Positions 11,747-24,498 of a stretch of DNA of 64,000 nt are shown here, piece after piece; within the stretch, counting starts at the first letter, position 1, and each line of letters opens with the position of its first letter. Made by a program: the position numbers and the translations under genes. The stretch covers positions 142,085,600-142,149,599 of the forward strand of contig NC_089585.1 in NCBI RefSeq assembly GCF_019320115.1, given 5' to 3'. The notes under the pieces were generated by a model. The model made no database searches. It was not told the origin of the DNA and saw nothing but the letters and a program-made list of their open reading frames with translations. Origin of the DNA: Miscanthus floridulus (lineage: Eukaryota > Streptophyta > Magnoliopsida > Poales > Poaceae).

Positions 11747-12226
11747 GATTGATGACAATACTACCTCGAGTATGTGAAAGAGTGAGGTTTTTGACGGGCT
11801 TGGTTCATATAAGCTTTTGTCAATAAGAACAAAAGAGTTAGGCAAGCTTATATGACCCAAGCCAACACAATGTACTCAAAGGATATGAATTAAGCATGAG
11901 TACAAATAACAATGCTCATTTACTTCGAAGTATAAACGCGGAAGCAAAAGTAAATGAGCATGACACAAGTGATATGACATTTAAATAATGCAAAGTAGAA
12001 AGCACACATGTCATATATCACAATCACGTAGATAACACTATCACATATATATAATAGTATGCATGAAAGTAAACACACACGAATGCATAAGTAATAGTGT
12101 ATCACACAAATAAAACTCCAAATGTAAATAATAGACTAATACTAGATAACTAGCTCCCCCTAAAACTCGCTCCCCCTGAGTCTACATACTCGAACCCTCT
12201 CCCCCTTTGGCGTCAAACACCAAAAC
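11747..12226. other. Copia 3' internal non-coding region
   Basis: AT-rich stretch between the end of the extra ORF and the polypurine tract. I see no coding potential or repeats beyond CTCCCCCT runs near 12150-12210. Confidence 0.6.
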
Positions 12227-14677
12227 CTAAGGGTCGGTCGGCGGGGCTACAGCAGACGAGTCGGGCGCTGAAGTACGTGGAGCAAGATGGAACTGGGCGC
12301 CATCATCATCTAACCCTGAGCTCTGAACTGACTGACCCTCTGTGGCAAGAAGTGTCGCTGAAGCGGTCTGGGTCTGAGCTGGGGCTGGTACTGCCTGTTA
12401 AGCTACTAGTATGTTTGTCGTAGGATCTGACGAGGCGACAGACGAGGGGAGCCTCTGAGTAGTCATGATAGCTGGAGCTGCTATAGATGGACCGGCGGTA
12501 TGCATATGAGGCGGAGTAGGCATGCCGGTCAACTCGCTGAAGGATGCTCCAAGACTCCTGGAGACTGACGTGTCAGGCACGAATAGCAAGGAAGACTGCT
12601 CTGGTGTAAAGCCCGTCTGAAGAGGCATGAACTACGGGGCTACCACTGGTGAAGACAACCACTGGGACACCTGAACCGTAGGTGAAGCAAATGGAGCTGG
12701 AGGCTGTCCCTGACTCTGAAGCCCACTTGGCTGTACTGCTGGAGTCGTCGAAGTGGTGGCAGGCGGAGCAAGCTAGGGCGAAGACTGTGGCTGTGGGGCC
12801 CCAAGTGCTGTCACTACATGCTGCATGAATCCCATGAGCTGCTGCTGCATAAGTAACTGCTGGTGCTGAAGGAGCTGCTGCTGCTGCTGGAACTCGTCCT
12901 GACGAGCCTAAAACTGCGCGAAGTTGGCAGCTGTCTCCTGTGCCTGTCGTGCCTGCTCCCGCTGCATCCGCTCAAGAATGGCAATCAATGCGGGGTCCGT
13001 CTGCGGTGCAGGTGGTGCTGAGCTGGAACTGCCGGTCTCTGCATCATGTCATCATGGAGGCATCTGAGGTATTGGCTGATAGTCATCATCTGAGCTATCA
13101 TTGGACTCGGTCATCCCCTGCTGGGCCTCGAGCTGCTCCTCCTCAGTGGCGGCTATACCTCTGATGATCTTGTCCTGCTGAGCTGCTGACTCTGGAACAT
13201 CTGGACGACGGCTGGGCTGAGCAGGTGCCTGTGGAGTGCTGTGCCTGATCTTCTGTGCCATGTTGTATGCTGGAAACTCTGTGGTGGCAGCCCTATACTC
13301 GGCAGCTATCTCTGGGGTCCTGGCTTGCACACACTTAAGCATCAGGAAAGTGATCCAATGAGCATACGGAAGCTACCTGCGACTCTTGAATCCCTCAGCA
13401 ATAGTATCCTCCATCTCTGATAGAAGGAGGTCCCAAATGTCGAACACGGTCTGCTGCATCAGGGCATTCAGGAGCCAGAGCTATAGGCGAGTCAGACCCT
13501 CTCTGTATCCCAACCTGGGAAGCAGTGTCCTCCTGATAATGGCCTCTAACACTCTCGTTGTAGGAGTCAAGTCACTGGGGTTCCTGCTCGACCCCTCACC
13601 AAATGGCTCCTTGAAGCAGTGTCGCACCAGATCTGTCGGGGGCACCAATCCTCCATGAGGACGCCTAGGAGGCTCTTGCTATCCATAGCATACCTCATGC
13701 AACTTGACAGGCTGATCCTGTAGCCGCAGTATCTCCCGGGCTCTGAAGCTCATCACCCTGTAGTCTCTGCCGTTGAATGCAAAATGAATGAAGTTGTGAT
13801 GCGGATCAACGTAGAGTGAAGCATAGAACTGCCGGACCCAAGATGGTACATATACTCCCGTCCGACCAATTAGATCTGCGAGCCCCGACAAATATGACAA
13901 GTAGGGGCGGATGTGCTCTCCGGCTGCTGCCACAATAGACTCCAAACTGCAGACCCTCTGTGATCTGAACACTGCCCCACTGTTGATATTGGCATTGTAG
14001 AAGTCCTCCTAGAGCGGTGTATAGAACCCCTCAGCTGCTCTCTCATCCCTCCTCGGAGGGAACCATACGTCGAACTCAACAAAGCACAGCTAGCGAACCT
14101 GCCTGGCTGTAGCGGCCCTCAAGTCGAGGTGTACCACTGGAGGCGGACCCTATGGTCTGGGCAGAGGGCGTGACCCCCTGCCCTGTGTAGCTGGCCTCGA
14201 TGGAACTATAGCACTGGTACGACCTGAGCGGCGTAGCTAGGGTGCCGGCTCAGTCACCTCGGTCTGCTGACTCTCCTGAGTCTCCTGGGCTGGCTGAGGC
14301 TCTGCTGGTGGGGGCTGCTGCTGTGCCTCCTGCTGGGACTCCCCCTGACGCTGAGGCTCCTCAATGACCAGACGACGTCCTGCCATCATGATAGTCCTAG
14401 GTGGACTACCATGAAGCCGCTCAATCTCCCTCAGTCTGCCCTGCGCATCTGGTGCCAGCTGATCTGCTATGACGATTCCACTGCGGGCACTGCCTCTCTC
14501 GGCACGCTCTGCGGCCTCTGCAACAGCTGCTGCTCTCGCTGTCTCTGCGTCAGGATACTTGCGCTTCTTGGATGTCACCTGCTTGGTTGACTTGCCCTTC
14601 GATCCTGCAGGCTGGCAAGGCGGGGGCCTCCGATCATCATCACCTAGACCACCGCCAACGTTCTTGGTGCGAGCCAT
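12227..14677 (-). pseudogene. Extra ORF downstream of Copia pol, with about ten TAG stops
   Basis: One continuous minus-strand frame of about 816 codons opens at MARTKNVGGG (14677). It is interrupted by TAG at 14237, 14150, 14090, 14009, 13679, 13481, 13373, 12908, 12773 and 12632, by a double TGA at about 13049-13054 and by a TAA at 12398. The N-terminal part is basic with a KKRKYPD stretch. The middle (about 13380-14080) is a globular region with FDVWFPPRRDE and QFYASLYVDPHHNFIHF. The C-terminal part is Gln-rich with poly-Gln near 12870. The position matches the env-like or extra ORF of SIRE/Maximus elements, but I see no signal peptide or membrane anchor. Function is unknown. Confidence 0.75.
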
Positions 14678-16187
14678 CTAATCTGACAAGTGGGTGAACT
14701 GCCGCTGATGAAGATCAACAGACAAACTGACACTCTTGAGGCTTGGCCTCGATCCTTACTCGTGAGCTTGGCTCCGAGTTGACTGCCAACTGCCACAAGA
14801 ACCACAACGGAACTGACTCGCTGCACAATAGAATAGATGGATATACGAATAAATACAATATATCTAATAGATGCGAAAACCTAGGAAGCAAGCAATGTAG
14901 GTACAAAATTGAGACGACGGGCAAGCTACCTGATGATCCGGCAATCTGAGAAAAGGAAAGGCGACATGCGGGGGAACCCTCGGAACCGGCAGGGGCTAGG
15001 GTTACGAGGAACAGCGATGAACTGGTGGCCCTAGAATTTTTGAAATCAGCGCATTGTATTGCAATTTGGCCTAAGCAAATTGAAATTGAAACAAGGAGCT
15101 AGCCTTACCGAGAGGAGGTAGGCCTAAGGCACTGGAATCGACTTTGAATGAAGCTTGGTGCCAGAGGAACCGACGACGGCGCTGTCACGGAGAGCCGCAC
15201 GGATCAGACATGCGCGCGAGCTAGGGTTGGCGCGGCACAGGGGCAAGCATAGGAAGGGCAGGGCAGGCGCAGTGGCGTGCGAAGCGAGCGCAAGGTGGTC
15301 GGCTTAGGGCTGCGGCGGCACGGCGAGTTACGGCGGCGCGGCGAGCTTGGGCGCGGAGGCTAGGGCGCGGGAGCGGCGGCGCTGGCTAGGGCTCAGGGGC
15401 TTGGTCACGACGGGATACGGGGAAAAGGATACGGCGGTTCGGTTAAATAGTTCCCCCAAACGCGACAGAAAAGGAAACGGAGAAAAGAGTCCTAAAGCCG
15501 CGCGAAATCCACTGACCGGACGCTCCGGTGGTAGCGACCGGACGCTACCACCCAGCGTCCGGTCGATTCCAGAGAGGTCCAATTCCTCTGGAATCGGGAC
15601 CGAACGCGTCCGGTGGTCCATGACCGGACGCAGGCTGGGTCCGGTCAGTACAGCCTATTCTTCCTTCGATCGATCGGACGCTGGATCCCCTCCTGACCGG
15701 ACGCACAAATGCAGCGTCCGATCACACCTTCGGCAGCAGTTCACCTCCTGTGAACTGACCGGACGCTGGACAACAACGTCCGGTGCAGCGTCCGGTGCAC
15801 CTTTTCCAGCAAATCTTCAAAGTTCCTTTGCGCTGCCTGTTCCCAATCAAGTCCCAACTTGAATAAGATCCAAATAAGCACCAATTGGGACTGATGTGAG
15901 TGACCTCTCTCAAACCCTCATATTTTTCAAAATATTTTGCCTTAGGCTATAATTCTTTTTAAAAAAATAGGCAACAAGGGGGCAAATGAAACAAAACGAC
16001 AAAAAACAACATTCATGCATATGCAATACTTGTAAGTAAATCTAGTTGCTTGTCAAGTTTGATCCAAGGTTAAGCTTCTTCACACGCTTTTCGGCGGTTA
16101 TCTTAACCATGTTAGACAAGCCCTATATGTATTTACAAAAAATAAAACATGTTGTATATTACAATGAATGCAAGGGACAACACAAGC
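14678..16187. other. Copia non-coding spacer with GACCGG repeat cluster
   Basis: It separates pol from the extra ORF. About 15510-15800 holds a second cluster of GACCGGACGC/GCGTCCGGTC units like those in the LTRs. ORFs here are short and on conflicting frames. A splice acceptor for a subgenomic mRNA could lie here but cannot be identified by eye. Confidence 0.55.
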
Positions 16188-19100
16188 TCAATTTTTAGTG
16201 AAGTTGCTAAAATCAAGTACATTGAGCTCATTCCGCAATCTACAAAAAGTAGCCTCATCTAGCGGTTTAGTGAAGATATCCGCTAATTGATCTTCGGATC
16301 TTACACCTTCTAGTGATATATTATTTTTAGCAACATGATCTCTTAGAAAGTGATGGCGGATATCTATGTGCTTGGTGCGAGAGTGTTGAACCGGATTATT
16401 TGCAAGTTTTACCGCACTTTCATTGTCGCACAAAAGAGGTACTTTTTCTAGAACTACACCATAGTCTAGCAAAGTTTGTTTCATGTATAATATTTGTGCA
16501 CAACAAGCACCCGCGGCAATGTATTCCGCTTTGGCGGTGGACAAAGCCACACTATTTTGTTTCTTAGAGGACCAAGACACAAGTGATCTACCAAGCAAAT
16601 GGCACCCTCCGGATGTGCTCTTTCTATCAACTTTGCATTCGGCGTAATCCAAATCGGAATAGCCAATTAATTCAAATAAAGCTCCTTTGGGATACCAAAG
16701 GCCAATGCTTGGTGTGTGCTTAAGATACCTAAGGATTCTTTTTACGGCAATTAAATGTGTTTCCTTAGGACTAGCTTGAAATCTAGCATACATACACACA
16801 CTAAACATGATGTCGGGCCTAGATGCGGTTAAATATAACAAGCTACCAATCATAGAACGGTAGAGAGTTTGATCAACCGGGTTACCTCCCTCATCTAGGT
16901 CGAGATGTCTATTTGTAGGCATTGGTGTCTTGATTGGCTTACATTCATTCATCTTGAATCTCTTGAGAAGATCTTTTGTTTATTTCTCTTGAGAGATGAA
17001 GATGTCTTCTTTCATTTGCTTGACTTGAAAACCAAGAAAGAATGTAAGCTCACCAATCATTGACATCTCGAACTCCTTAGACATCAATTCACCAAATTCT
17101 TTGCATGAGTCTTCATTTGATGATCCAAAGATGATATCATCAACATATACTTGACAAATGAAGATATGCCCATCAAGCTTCTTGGTGAATAGTGTGATGT
17201 CGATCTTCCCAATGGTGAAGCCCTTCTCAATGAGGAAGTCTCGAAGGCGCTCATACCAAGCTCTTGGGGCTTGCTTGAGCCCATATAGTGCCTTGGACAA
17301 CCTATAAACATGATTAGGATATCTAAGGTCTTCAAACCCGGGAGGTTGATCAACATAGACTAGTTCATTAATAAAGCCATTTAAAAATGCACTTTTCACA
17401 TCTATTTGATATAGTTTAATTTCATGATGTGATGCATATGCAAGAAGGATACGGATGGCTTCTAATCTTGCAACCGGTGCAAAGGTCTCTCCAAAATCCA
17501 AACCTTCAACTTGAGAGAACCCCTTTGCAACTAGTCTTGCCTTGTTCCTCACAACAACACCTTGATCATCTTGCTTGTTGCGGAACACCCACTTTGTTCC
17601 AATGACTCTTGCACCTTTTGGTTGCTCTTCAAGAGTCCAAACTTCATTTCGAGTGAAGTTGTTCAACTCTTCATGCATGGCATTGATCCAATCTGGATCT
17701 TTAAGAGCTTCTTCTATCTTGGTAGGCTCGTAGCAAGAGACAAAAGAGTGATGAGCAATAAATGAAGTAAGTTTTTGAGATCGAGTCAATACACCCTTTG
17801 ATGGACTCCCTATGATGAGATCTTGTGGATGATCTTATAGGAGAGGTGTATTTCTTCTATTGACCACTTGAGGAGGAGGTTGTGGAGCATCAACATCTTG
17901 TGCTTGTACCACCATTTGCTCATGGGAGATATGAGTATCTTCATTTTCTACTCTCCCATCTTTTTCACCATCTTGTGGTACACTTGATGAAGAAGGTTGG
18001 TTAATGACTTGTACATTATCTTCATCATCTTTTGGCTTGATGTCTCCCACCGGAATATTCTTCACAGCCTCTCTCAATGGTTCATCACCTACATAATCAA
18101 GATTCTCATGTGCTCCTTGGGAGCCGTTAGATTCATCAAATTCCACATCATATGTTTTTTCAACTAAGCCGGTGGCATGATTAAATACTCTATATGCTTT
18201 GGACTTCAATGAGTAACCAACAAGAAAACCTATATCACAACGTCTTTGGAACTTCCCTAGGTGTTGCTGCTTCTTGTAGATGTAGCATTTGCAACCAAAC
18301 ACCCTAAAGAATGAGACGTTCGGCTTCTTCCCATTGAGCAACTCATAAGGTGTCTTGCCAAGGAACTTTTGAAGAAATAGGCGGTTGGATGCATAACATG
18401 CGGTGTTGATTGCTTCCACCCATAGAGCTTCGGGGGTATTGTACTCATCTAGCATTGTCCTTGCAAGAGTGATCAAAGTCCGGTTCTTCCTCTCAACTAC
18501 ACCATTTTGTTGAGGAGTATAAGTTGCGGAGACTTCATGTTTGATTCCAACTTCATCACAATAAGCTTCTATGTTTGTGTTGTCAAACTCTTTGCCATTG
18601 TCACTTCTAATCTTCTTGAGCTTCACTTCAAATTCATTTTGAGCTCTCTTGGCAAACTTCTTGAAACAAGATGCAACTTCAGATTTGTCATGAAGGAATA
18701 ACACCCATGTATACCTTGAATAGTCATCCATAATCATAAGACAATAGAGATTCCTCCCAAACTCTTATATGTTGTTGGTCCAAATAAATCCATGTGTAGG
18801 AGTTCTAGCACTCTTATGGTTGACATGAAAGCTTTGGTTGGATGAGTGTTTGCAACTTGCTTGCCAGCTTGACATGCACTACAAAGCTTGTCCTTCTCAA
18901 ACTTCACATCCTTCAACCCTCTCACCAAATCATTCTTCATAAGCTTATTGAGTGAGCTCATCCCAACATGAGCAAGTCTTCTATGCCATAGCCACCCAAG
19001 TGTTGTTTTGGTGAATAGGCAAGTCTTCAAATTTGCATCTTCGGAGGTGAAGTCAACTAGATATAAGTTGTTGTATCTAAATCCATTGAATATCACTTGA

Positions 19101-19705
19101 TTGTCATCTACCTTGGATACAACCACCTCCTTCTCGGTGAACAAGCATTGGAAGCCAAGATCACATAATTGCCCAACAGATAGCAAGTTGAAGCTCAAAG
19201 AAGCAACATAGAGCACATTGGAGATAGAATGGTCATTTGATATTGCCACTTTGCCCAATCCTTTAACCTTGCCCTTTGAGTTATCTCCAAATGTTATTTT
19301 CTCTTGTCCATCTACCTCTTCATCTAGTGAGGTGAACATACGAGGATCACCGGTCATATGTTGAGTGCAACCACTATCAATAACCCAATGACTTCCATCG
19401 GTCTTATAGTTCACCTACACACATGAGATTCAAACTTTAGGAATCCAAACTTGTTGAGGGCCCTTCACCTTCTCAACAAGTGACTTAGCCACCCAAATCT
19501 TCTTAGGCCTACTCTTGTTGGGGGGTCCTAAGAACATAACTTTCATTTTTCCACTAGAATCTTTTCTAAGCATGTAGTGAGCATTGAAAGCAAAGGGTCT
19601 AGCATGCTTGGGCAAGGGTTGTGGCGGTGGAGTTTGACACTCATGAGCAAAGTGGCCTTCTTGTCCACATTCAAAACATCTCTTTGGCTTTGGCTTTGGC
19701 TTTGA
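16188..19705 (-). pseudogene. Copia pol (protease, integrase, reverse transcriptase, RNase H), broken
   Basis: In order on the minus strand: a zinc knuckle CFECGQEGHFAHEC (about 19640-19681), protease VIDSGCTQHMTG, the integrase zinc region (HRRLAHVG to CSACQAGK), and integrase core residues in HMDLFGP, SDNGKEF and GVVERKNRT. Then come RT with the [10 protein letters not shown] active site (16980-17789) and RNase H with DNESAV and KHIDIRHHFLRDH (16188-16952). Domain motifs are well preserved. Breaks seen: stops at 19430 and 19415 before the protease, a frameshift near 18740 inside integrase, and in-frame TAA stops at about 17832 and 16978. The frame otherwise continues across the stops. Expression would need trans-complementation or readthrough. 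Confidence 0.9.
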
Positions 19706-21807
19706 TTATTGTTGTTGAGCTTGAGCCTTCTTCTTCTCTACACTTGCCACATATCTAATGCCACTTCTATCCATCTTCATGATGATGTTCATGAGTAGCT
19801 CACTTTGGAGATGCTTGCCTCTAGCAAACTTGCTCAACCCAATCTTGAGATGTTCTTTCTCCATCTTGAGCTTCTTGTTTTCTTCCTTGAGAACCTCATT
19901 GTTCTTCTCTTCCTTGAGCTTCTTGTTCTCTTCTTTGAGCTTCTCATTCTCAAGGATCAACTCTTTGTCATGATCAAGAGTTTCTAGCACAATGATGTTG
20001 TTGCTCTTCATCTCTTCAAGATCTTTCATGAGCTTCTCATTATCACTCTTGAGCTTGACATACTCATCATAGTCATTGCACTCAACCACTTGCTTGCATT
20101 TGCTACTAGATCCATGCTCAATGCTCTCATCAATTAAGTCATCACATGAGGTAGCTATATCAATCTTAACAACATGGTTAGTAGCATCATGTGGCTCATT
20201 TGATAAGAATTCTTGAGCAATAACAAGTGTATCATGATTGATTTTAAGAGTAGTGTATTCATTTTTTAGCTTGTTGTGACTAGTGATAAGCTCATTGTGC
20301 ACCCACTCAAGTTTATCATGTTTATCTTTAAGCTCTTTCTTAGAAGATTTGAGCTCCTTGAGTTTGGATGATATAGAATCATTTGTTTCTTTGAGCTCAT
20401 CATTAGCCTTTTCCAATGTATCACACTTAGCTAAGAGTGAATCATTTTTAGCATCAAGTTTTTCATTTGTAGCTCTACTCTTTCTAATGATCTTAGTGTA
20501 TTTTCTTAATATTTTGATAAGATCATCATATGTAGGTGAATCATCATCGCTATCGCTATCATCATCACTAGCTTGCTCATCATCACTACTATCATCACTC
20601 TTAGTTACCTTGTGTTCACCCTTGGCCATAAGGCATAGGTGTGTAGAGGATGATGGCGATGGTGGCGGTGAGGATGCAAGATCAATAGCAATGGCAGCCT
20701 CCTCATTGTCACTATCATCATCGGATGATCCACTTGATGAATCAATGTCCATGAGCCAATCACCGACAATGTAGGCCTTGCCACTCTTCTTCTTGTAGAA
20801 GTCCCTCTTTTTGCCATCTCTCTTCTTGTATGGCTTGTTCTTTTTCTTTTCATCTTCATCGCTTGAATCATCTTTCTTGCCCTTGTTCTTGAACTTATCT
20901 TTCTTGGGCTTTGTGCATTGATGAGCTAGGTGGCCAAGTTCGCCATAATTGTAGCAATCCATCTCGGAGATTGGCTTTCTTCTTGAGCTAGTGAAGAACT
21001 TCTTCTTCTTGTCGTCAAACTTGATGCCACTCTTGTTTAGCCTTTTTAGCATCTTGGTGGTCTTCTTCACCATGAGAGCAAGGCTTTCTTCATCATTTTT
21101 ATCACTTGAGCTCTCATACTCAAGTCTTGTTTTGCCCTTATCTTGGCTAGCTTTGAATGCTAAGTCCTTCTCTTTCTTCTTTGTAGAGGATGAGCCATCT
21201 TGTGGCGTGATGTGCATGTACATCTCATGAGCATTGATCTTTCCCAAGATTTGTGTTGGTGTAGCGGCGGAAAGATCACCTTGATGTAGCATGGTCACAA
21301 TGTGCCCATATTTGTTAATGGGGAGGACACTCAAGATTTTTCTCACAACATCGGATGGTGACATTTGAGTAAGTCCAAGCCCATTAACTTCCTCTACAAG
21401 AACATTTAACCGAGAATACATCTCATTAGCACTTTCTTTGGGAAGCATCTCAAAAGAATTTAACTTTTTAATCACGAGATGATAGCGTTCCTCATGCTCA
21501 CTCTTGGTTCCCTCATGGAGCGCACAAACGTCCGACCATAGAGCATGGGCGTCTTTGTGGTTCCTTACACGGTTAAACACATCTTTGCAAATGCCTCTAA
21601 AATGGTGTTTTGAGCCTTTGCATTCCATTTTTCATAGTTAACCTCATCGCCTTGTAGGTTAGTAGCATCCCAAGGTTTTGGGAAGCCTTGAAAGGCGGCT
21701 CTAAGAATACCAACGTCTAGAGCTTCTAAGTACGCCTCCATGCGGATTTTTCAATATGGAAAATCATCTCCCTCAAAGATAGGAGGAGGTCCATCCCCGT
21801 GAGACAT
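19706..21807 (-). pseudogene. Copia gag, broken
   Basis: The start ATG (21805-21807) opens MSHGDGPPPIFEGDD. Codon 19 is TGA where a Trp codon is expected in this family, and the frame shifts near 21600. The main open stretch (19706-21628, 640 residues) has a capsid-like region, then a zinc knuckle reading CYNYGELGHLAHQC, in which the second Cys has become Tyr. Acidic Ser/Asp runs follow, then a long Lys/Glu coiled coil (about 19750-20500). It ends QAQQQ then TAA at 19706, after which the same frame continues into the second knuckle and pol. So gag and pol were probably one polyprotein frame. Confidence 0.88.
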
Positions 21808-21846
21808 CTTACTCTAAGCGATTAGGCTTAAAAACATGAGCACGAG

Positions 21847-21858
21847 GCTCTGATACCA
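21847..21858 (-). other. Copia primer-binding site (initiator Met-tRNA type)
   Basis: The minus strand reads TGGTATCAGAGC two bases inside the 5' LTR. This is the classic sequence complementary to the 3' end of plant initiator Met-tRNA. Confidence 0.93.
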
Positions 21859-21860
21859 AT

Positions 21861-23444
21861 TGAAAGGATCAAGATGCCCAAGAGGGGGGGTGAATTGGGC
21901 TAATTCTAAATTCTCTTGCAATAATCAAATCCTACGGATAGCCCAATTAACCCCTTGTGCCTAGAAAAGTGTTTCTATCAAACTAATGCACAACGAACTT
22001 GCAACCTATGTTCCAAACTTACTCTAGCATACAATTCTATGGATGTAAAACAAGTATTGAATTGCTCAAAGTAAATACTCAAAGTAAATGCTCAAAGTAA
22101 ATAGAGAGAGAAAGGAACGCGGCGATGTTTTGCCGAGGTATCGGAGAGTCGCCACTCCCCACTAGTCCTCGTTGGAGCACCCGCGCAAGGGTGTAGCTCC
22201 CCCTTGATCCGCGCAAGGATCAAGTGCTCTCTACGGGTTGATTCTTCGACACTCCGTCACGACAAATCACCCAAAGCCGCTCACAACTTGAGTTGGGTCA
22301 CCCACAAGCTCCGTCGGGTGATCACCAAGCTCCCAATCACCACCAAGCCATCTAGGTGATGGCGATCACCAAGAGTAACAAGCACGAACTCTCACTTGAC
22401 CACGCGAAGCCTAATGAGAAGATGGATGCACATTTTGCTACTCTTGATTTGCTAGTGAGGCTACTCTCTTGGATTCTCAAATCTCAATCACCTCACTAGG
22501 ACCTTGCTCTTCTTGGCACTCACAAACGTGTTTTTCAGCTGTTGGAATGAGCAAAAGTGACTCCACACACGAGTGGAGCTTCTATTTATAAGGCAGCCTG
22601 AAAAATGAACCGTTATGAGCTTCTGCGGGGTGACCGAACGCTCCGGTCGTGTTGACCGGACGCTCCGGTCAGTTCAACCCGCAAACCAGTAAAAATGTAT
22701 TGACCGGACGCTGGCAGGGTCCGGTCAGCACTGACCGAACGCGTCTGGTCACATAAAACCCTTACTAGAACCTTACTGGACTCGACCGGACGCTGAACCC
22801 TCAGGGCCCGGTCAGCACTGACCGGACGCGTCCGGTCACAGATTTCCTTCTCTGGAACCTTACTGGAGTCGACCAGACACTGCCTTTCAGCGTCCGGTCA
22901 CATGACCCCTTCAGCATCCGGTCGCACCGAACGCAGATAGCTAATCAAATGAACTGACTAGACCCTGCGGCCAGCGTCCGGTCACACCGGGACCAGCGTC
23001 CGGTCAGCATTTGACCCTCCATTCACTTCCAACTCTCGATCATATGTGAATGAAGTTTGCTCCAAAGGATCTTAGGCATTCATAGGAGCTACCTAGAGCT
23101 AGTTTTAACAAGTGTGCACCACACCTAACTCACTAGACTCAACTAGGTCAAGCTACCCGTCCATACCCCCCTTAATAGTACGGCCAAAGGAAAAACAAAG
23201 TCCTAAACTACTCTAAGTGTCACTCCAACTCCAATAGACACTTAGAACTAGTCATCCTTAACCTTGTCATCCATCCTTTGAAAACCGAAACGATTTCCAT
23301 TGTAGGAGCATGACAACCTCGATTGCCCAATCGATCACCATTATTATGACCTAACTCAATTGCCTCTGCAAAACACACGTTAGTCATAGTAATCTTGTAT
23401 TGACATTAATCACCGAAATCCAACTAGGGGCCTAGATGCTTTCA
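21861..23444 (-). repeat. Copia 5' LTR
   Basis: 1584 bp. It carries the TATA-like CTATTTATAAG at about 22582-22592 and the second copy of the GACCGGACGC cluster (about 22620-23010). It is the promoter-bearing LTR for minus-strand transcription. Confidence 0.94.
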
Positions 23445-23449
23445 GCGCT

Positions 23450-23584
23450 ATCTGAAGAAAGCCGATTCCTAGATTTTGTATCTGAATCAGTTATTTCTGA
23501 TCCGCCCGCAACTGATCCCTTGATGATACGATCCTAGGAGCTTTTGGGTCCCTGTGACTCTCCTTCCAAATTTTGGTGTAAACA
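23450..23584 (-). repeat. Gypsy 3' LTR, second segment
   Basis: Resumes the LTR after the Copia insertion (ATCTGAAGAAAGCCGATTCC onward) and ends GGTGTAAACA. With 8487-10145 it totals 1794 bp, against 1797 bp for the other LTR. Confidence 0.92.
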
Positions 23585-24498
23585 CATGCCCCCCAATTTT
23601 GGGACAAAAGAAATTTTGTTCCAAAATTACCATGTTCGTGCTCCTGATAGGCCCGTAGTCACGGGTAAGGAATCTTGATCTAGGGTCTACTATTCATCGC
23701 CATCCATATCAACCCATGAGCCCATGTTTCAAAACTTTTTTAGAGCATTATTGCTTCACCGGCGTTTTGAATTCATCCTTCCAAGCCGGCTATAAAAATG
23801 GCTATCCGACCTTAGTGAGAGCAAACTCAATGATTCAGCCATGTTCCACTTCTATCTGCATCCTCGATTATTTCCGATCCCATTGGATCCTCCGTGGTTT
23901 GTCATTTTGCTATGTAGATCTTGAGTGGTTAGGAGAATTCTTGTGCATAGGGCGTTTGTGTTGCTCATTCTAGCGTCCTGTCGAGCAAGAGGATCAGCTA
24001 TTGCAGTTAGGAGAATTCTTGTGATATCACCTGAGTCTTCTCTCCATGCTCGCAAAGCTGTCCTAGTGTTCGCAAGGGCTAAAATGTGTGGACACCTTTC
24101 CCTTGTTTACTCCACTGAATGCCCACTGGGAAAGCCACAGGCTTCTTCCCCACATAGTTTTCCGATTTATCGAAAAATCGGTTGAATTTATGTTTAGGTG
24201 GGCGATTTCATCTCTCCTTGGGCATAATGTTAGCAATGGGCCAATGTCAACTCGCCTCGTGACGGACTTTGGCCTTGTTGGGGCCCAGACTCCCTTCAAT
24301 CCAAAATAAACTGGACAGGCTGATCTCTGGTAAAATCTCCGAATCTTTTTAAGATCTTTTGTAATTTGAGGAAGCAATAAGTCCAAATCTGTTATTTCTT
24401 CGTTATCCATCTCCTTAACTTCCGGAGTGCCGTTCTGCTTCCGTTTCTAATTCCAACCTCACACCCCTGGCGAAATCTATCTTCTCGCCTCCCTGGGC
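23585..24498. other. Gypsy internal region next to 3' LTR (polypurine tract, then unassigned)
   Basis: 23585-23600 read on the minus strand gives CCAAAATTGGGGGGCATG, a polypurine-like tract abutting the LTR start TGTTTACACC. The rest contains a minus-strand 115-codon ORF (24063-24410) that I do not recognise and no pol motif. Confidence 0.6.

Larger units (their letters stand above)
10146..23444 (-). mobile_element. Copia LTR retrotransposon (SIRE/Maximus-like layout), 13.3 kb, nested in the Gypsy LTR
   Basis: Two 1584-bp LTRs (TGAAAGGATC...GATGCTTTCA) are flanked by a perfect duplication GCGCT (10141-10145 and 23445-23449). On the minus strand, in order: LTR, initiator-Met-tRNA primer site, gag, protease-integrase-RT-RNase H, a further long ORF, polypurine tract, LTR. 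The integrase-before-RT order is Copia-type. A long extra ORF after pol fits the SIRE/Maximus lineage. The coding frames contain stops and frameshifts, so it is not autonomous as it stands, although the LTRs are very similar. Confidence 0.94.

Noticed and set aside
20283..20774. Ser/Leu-rich plus-strand ORF of 163 codons
   Set aside because: Complement of the acidic and coiled-coil part of Copia gag.
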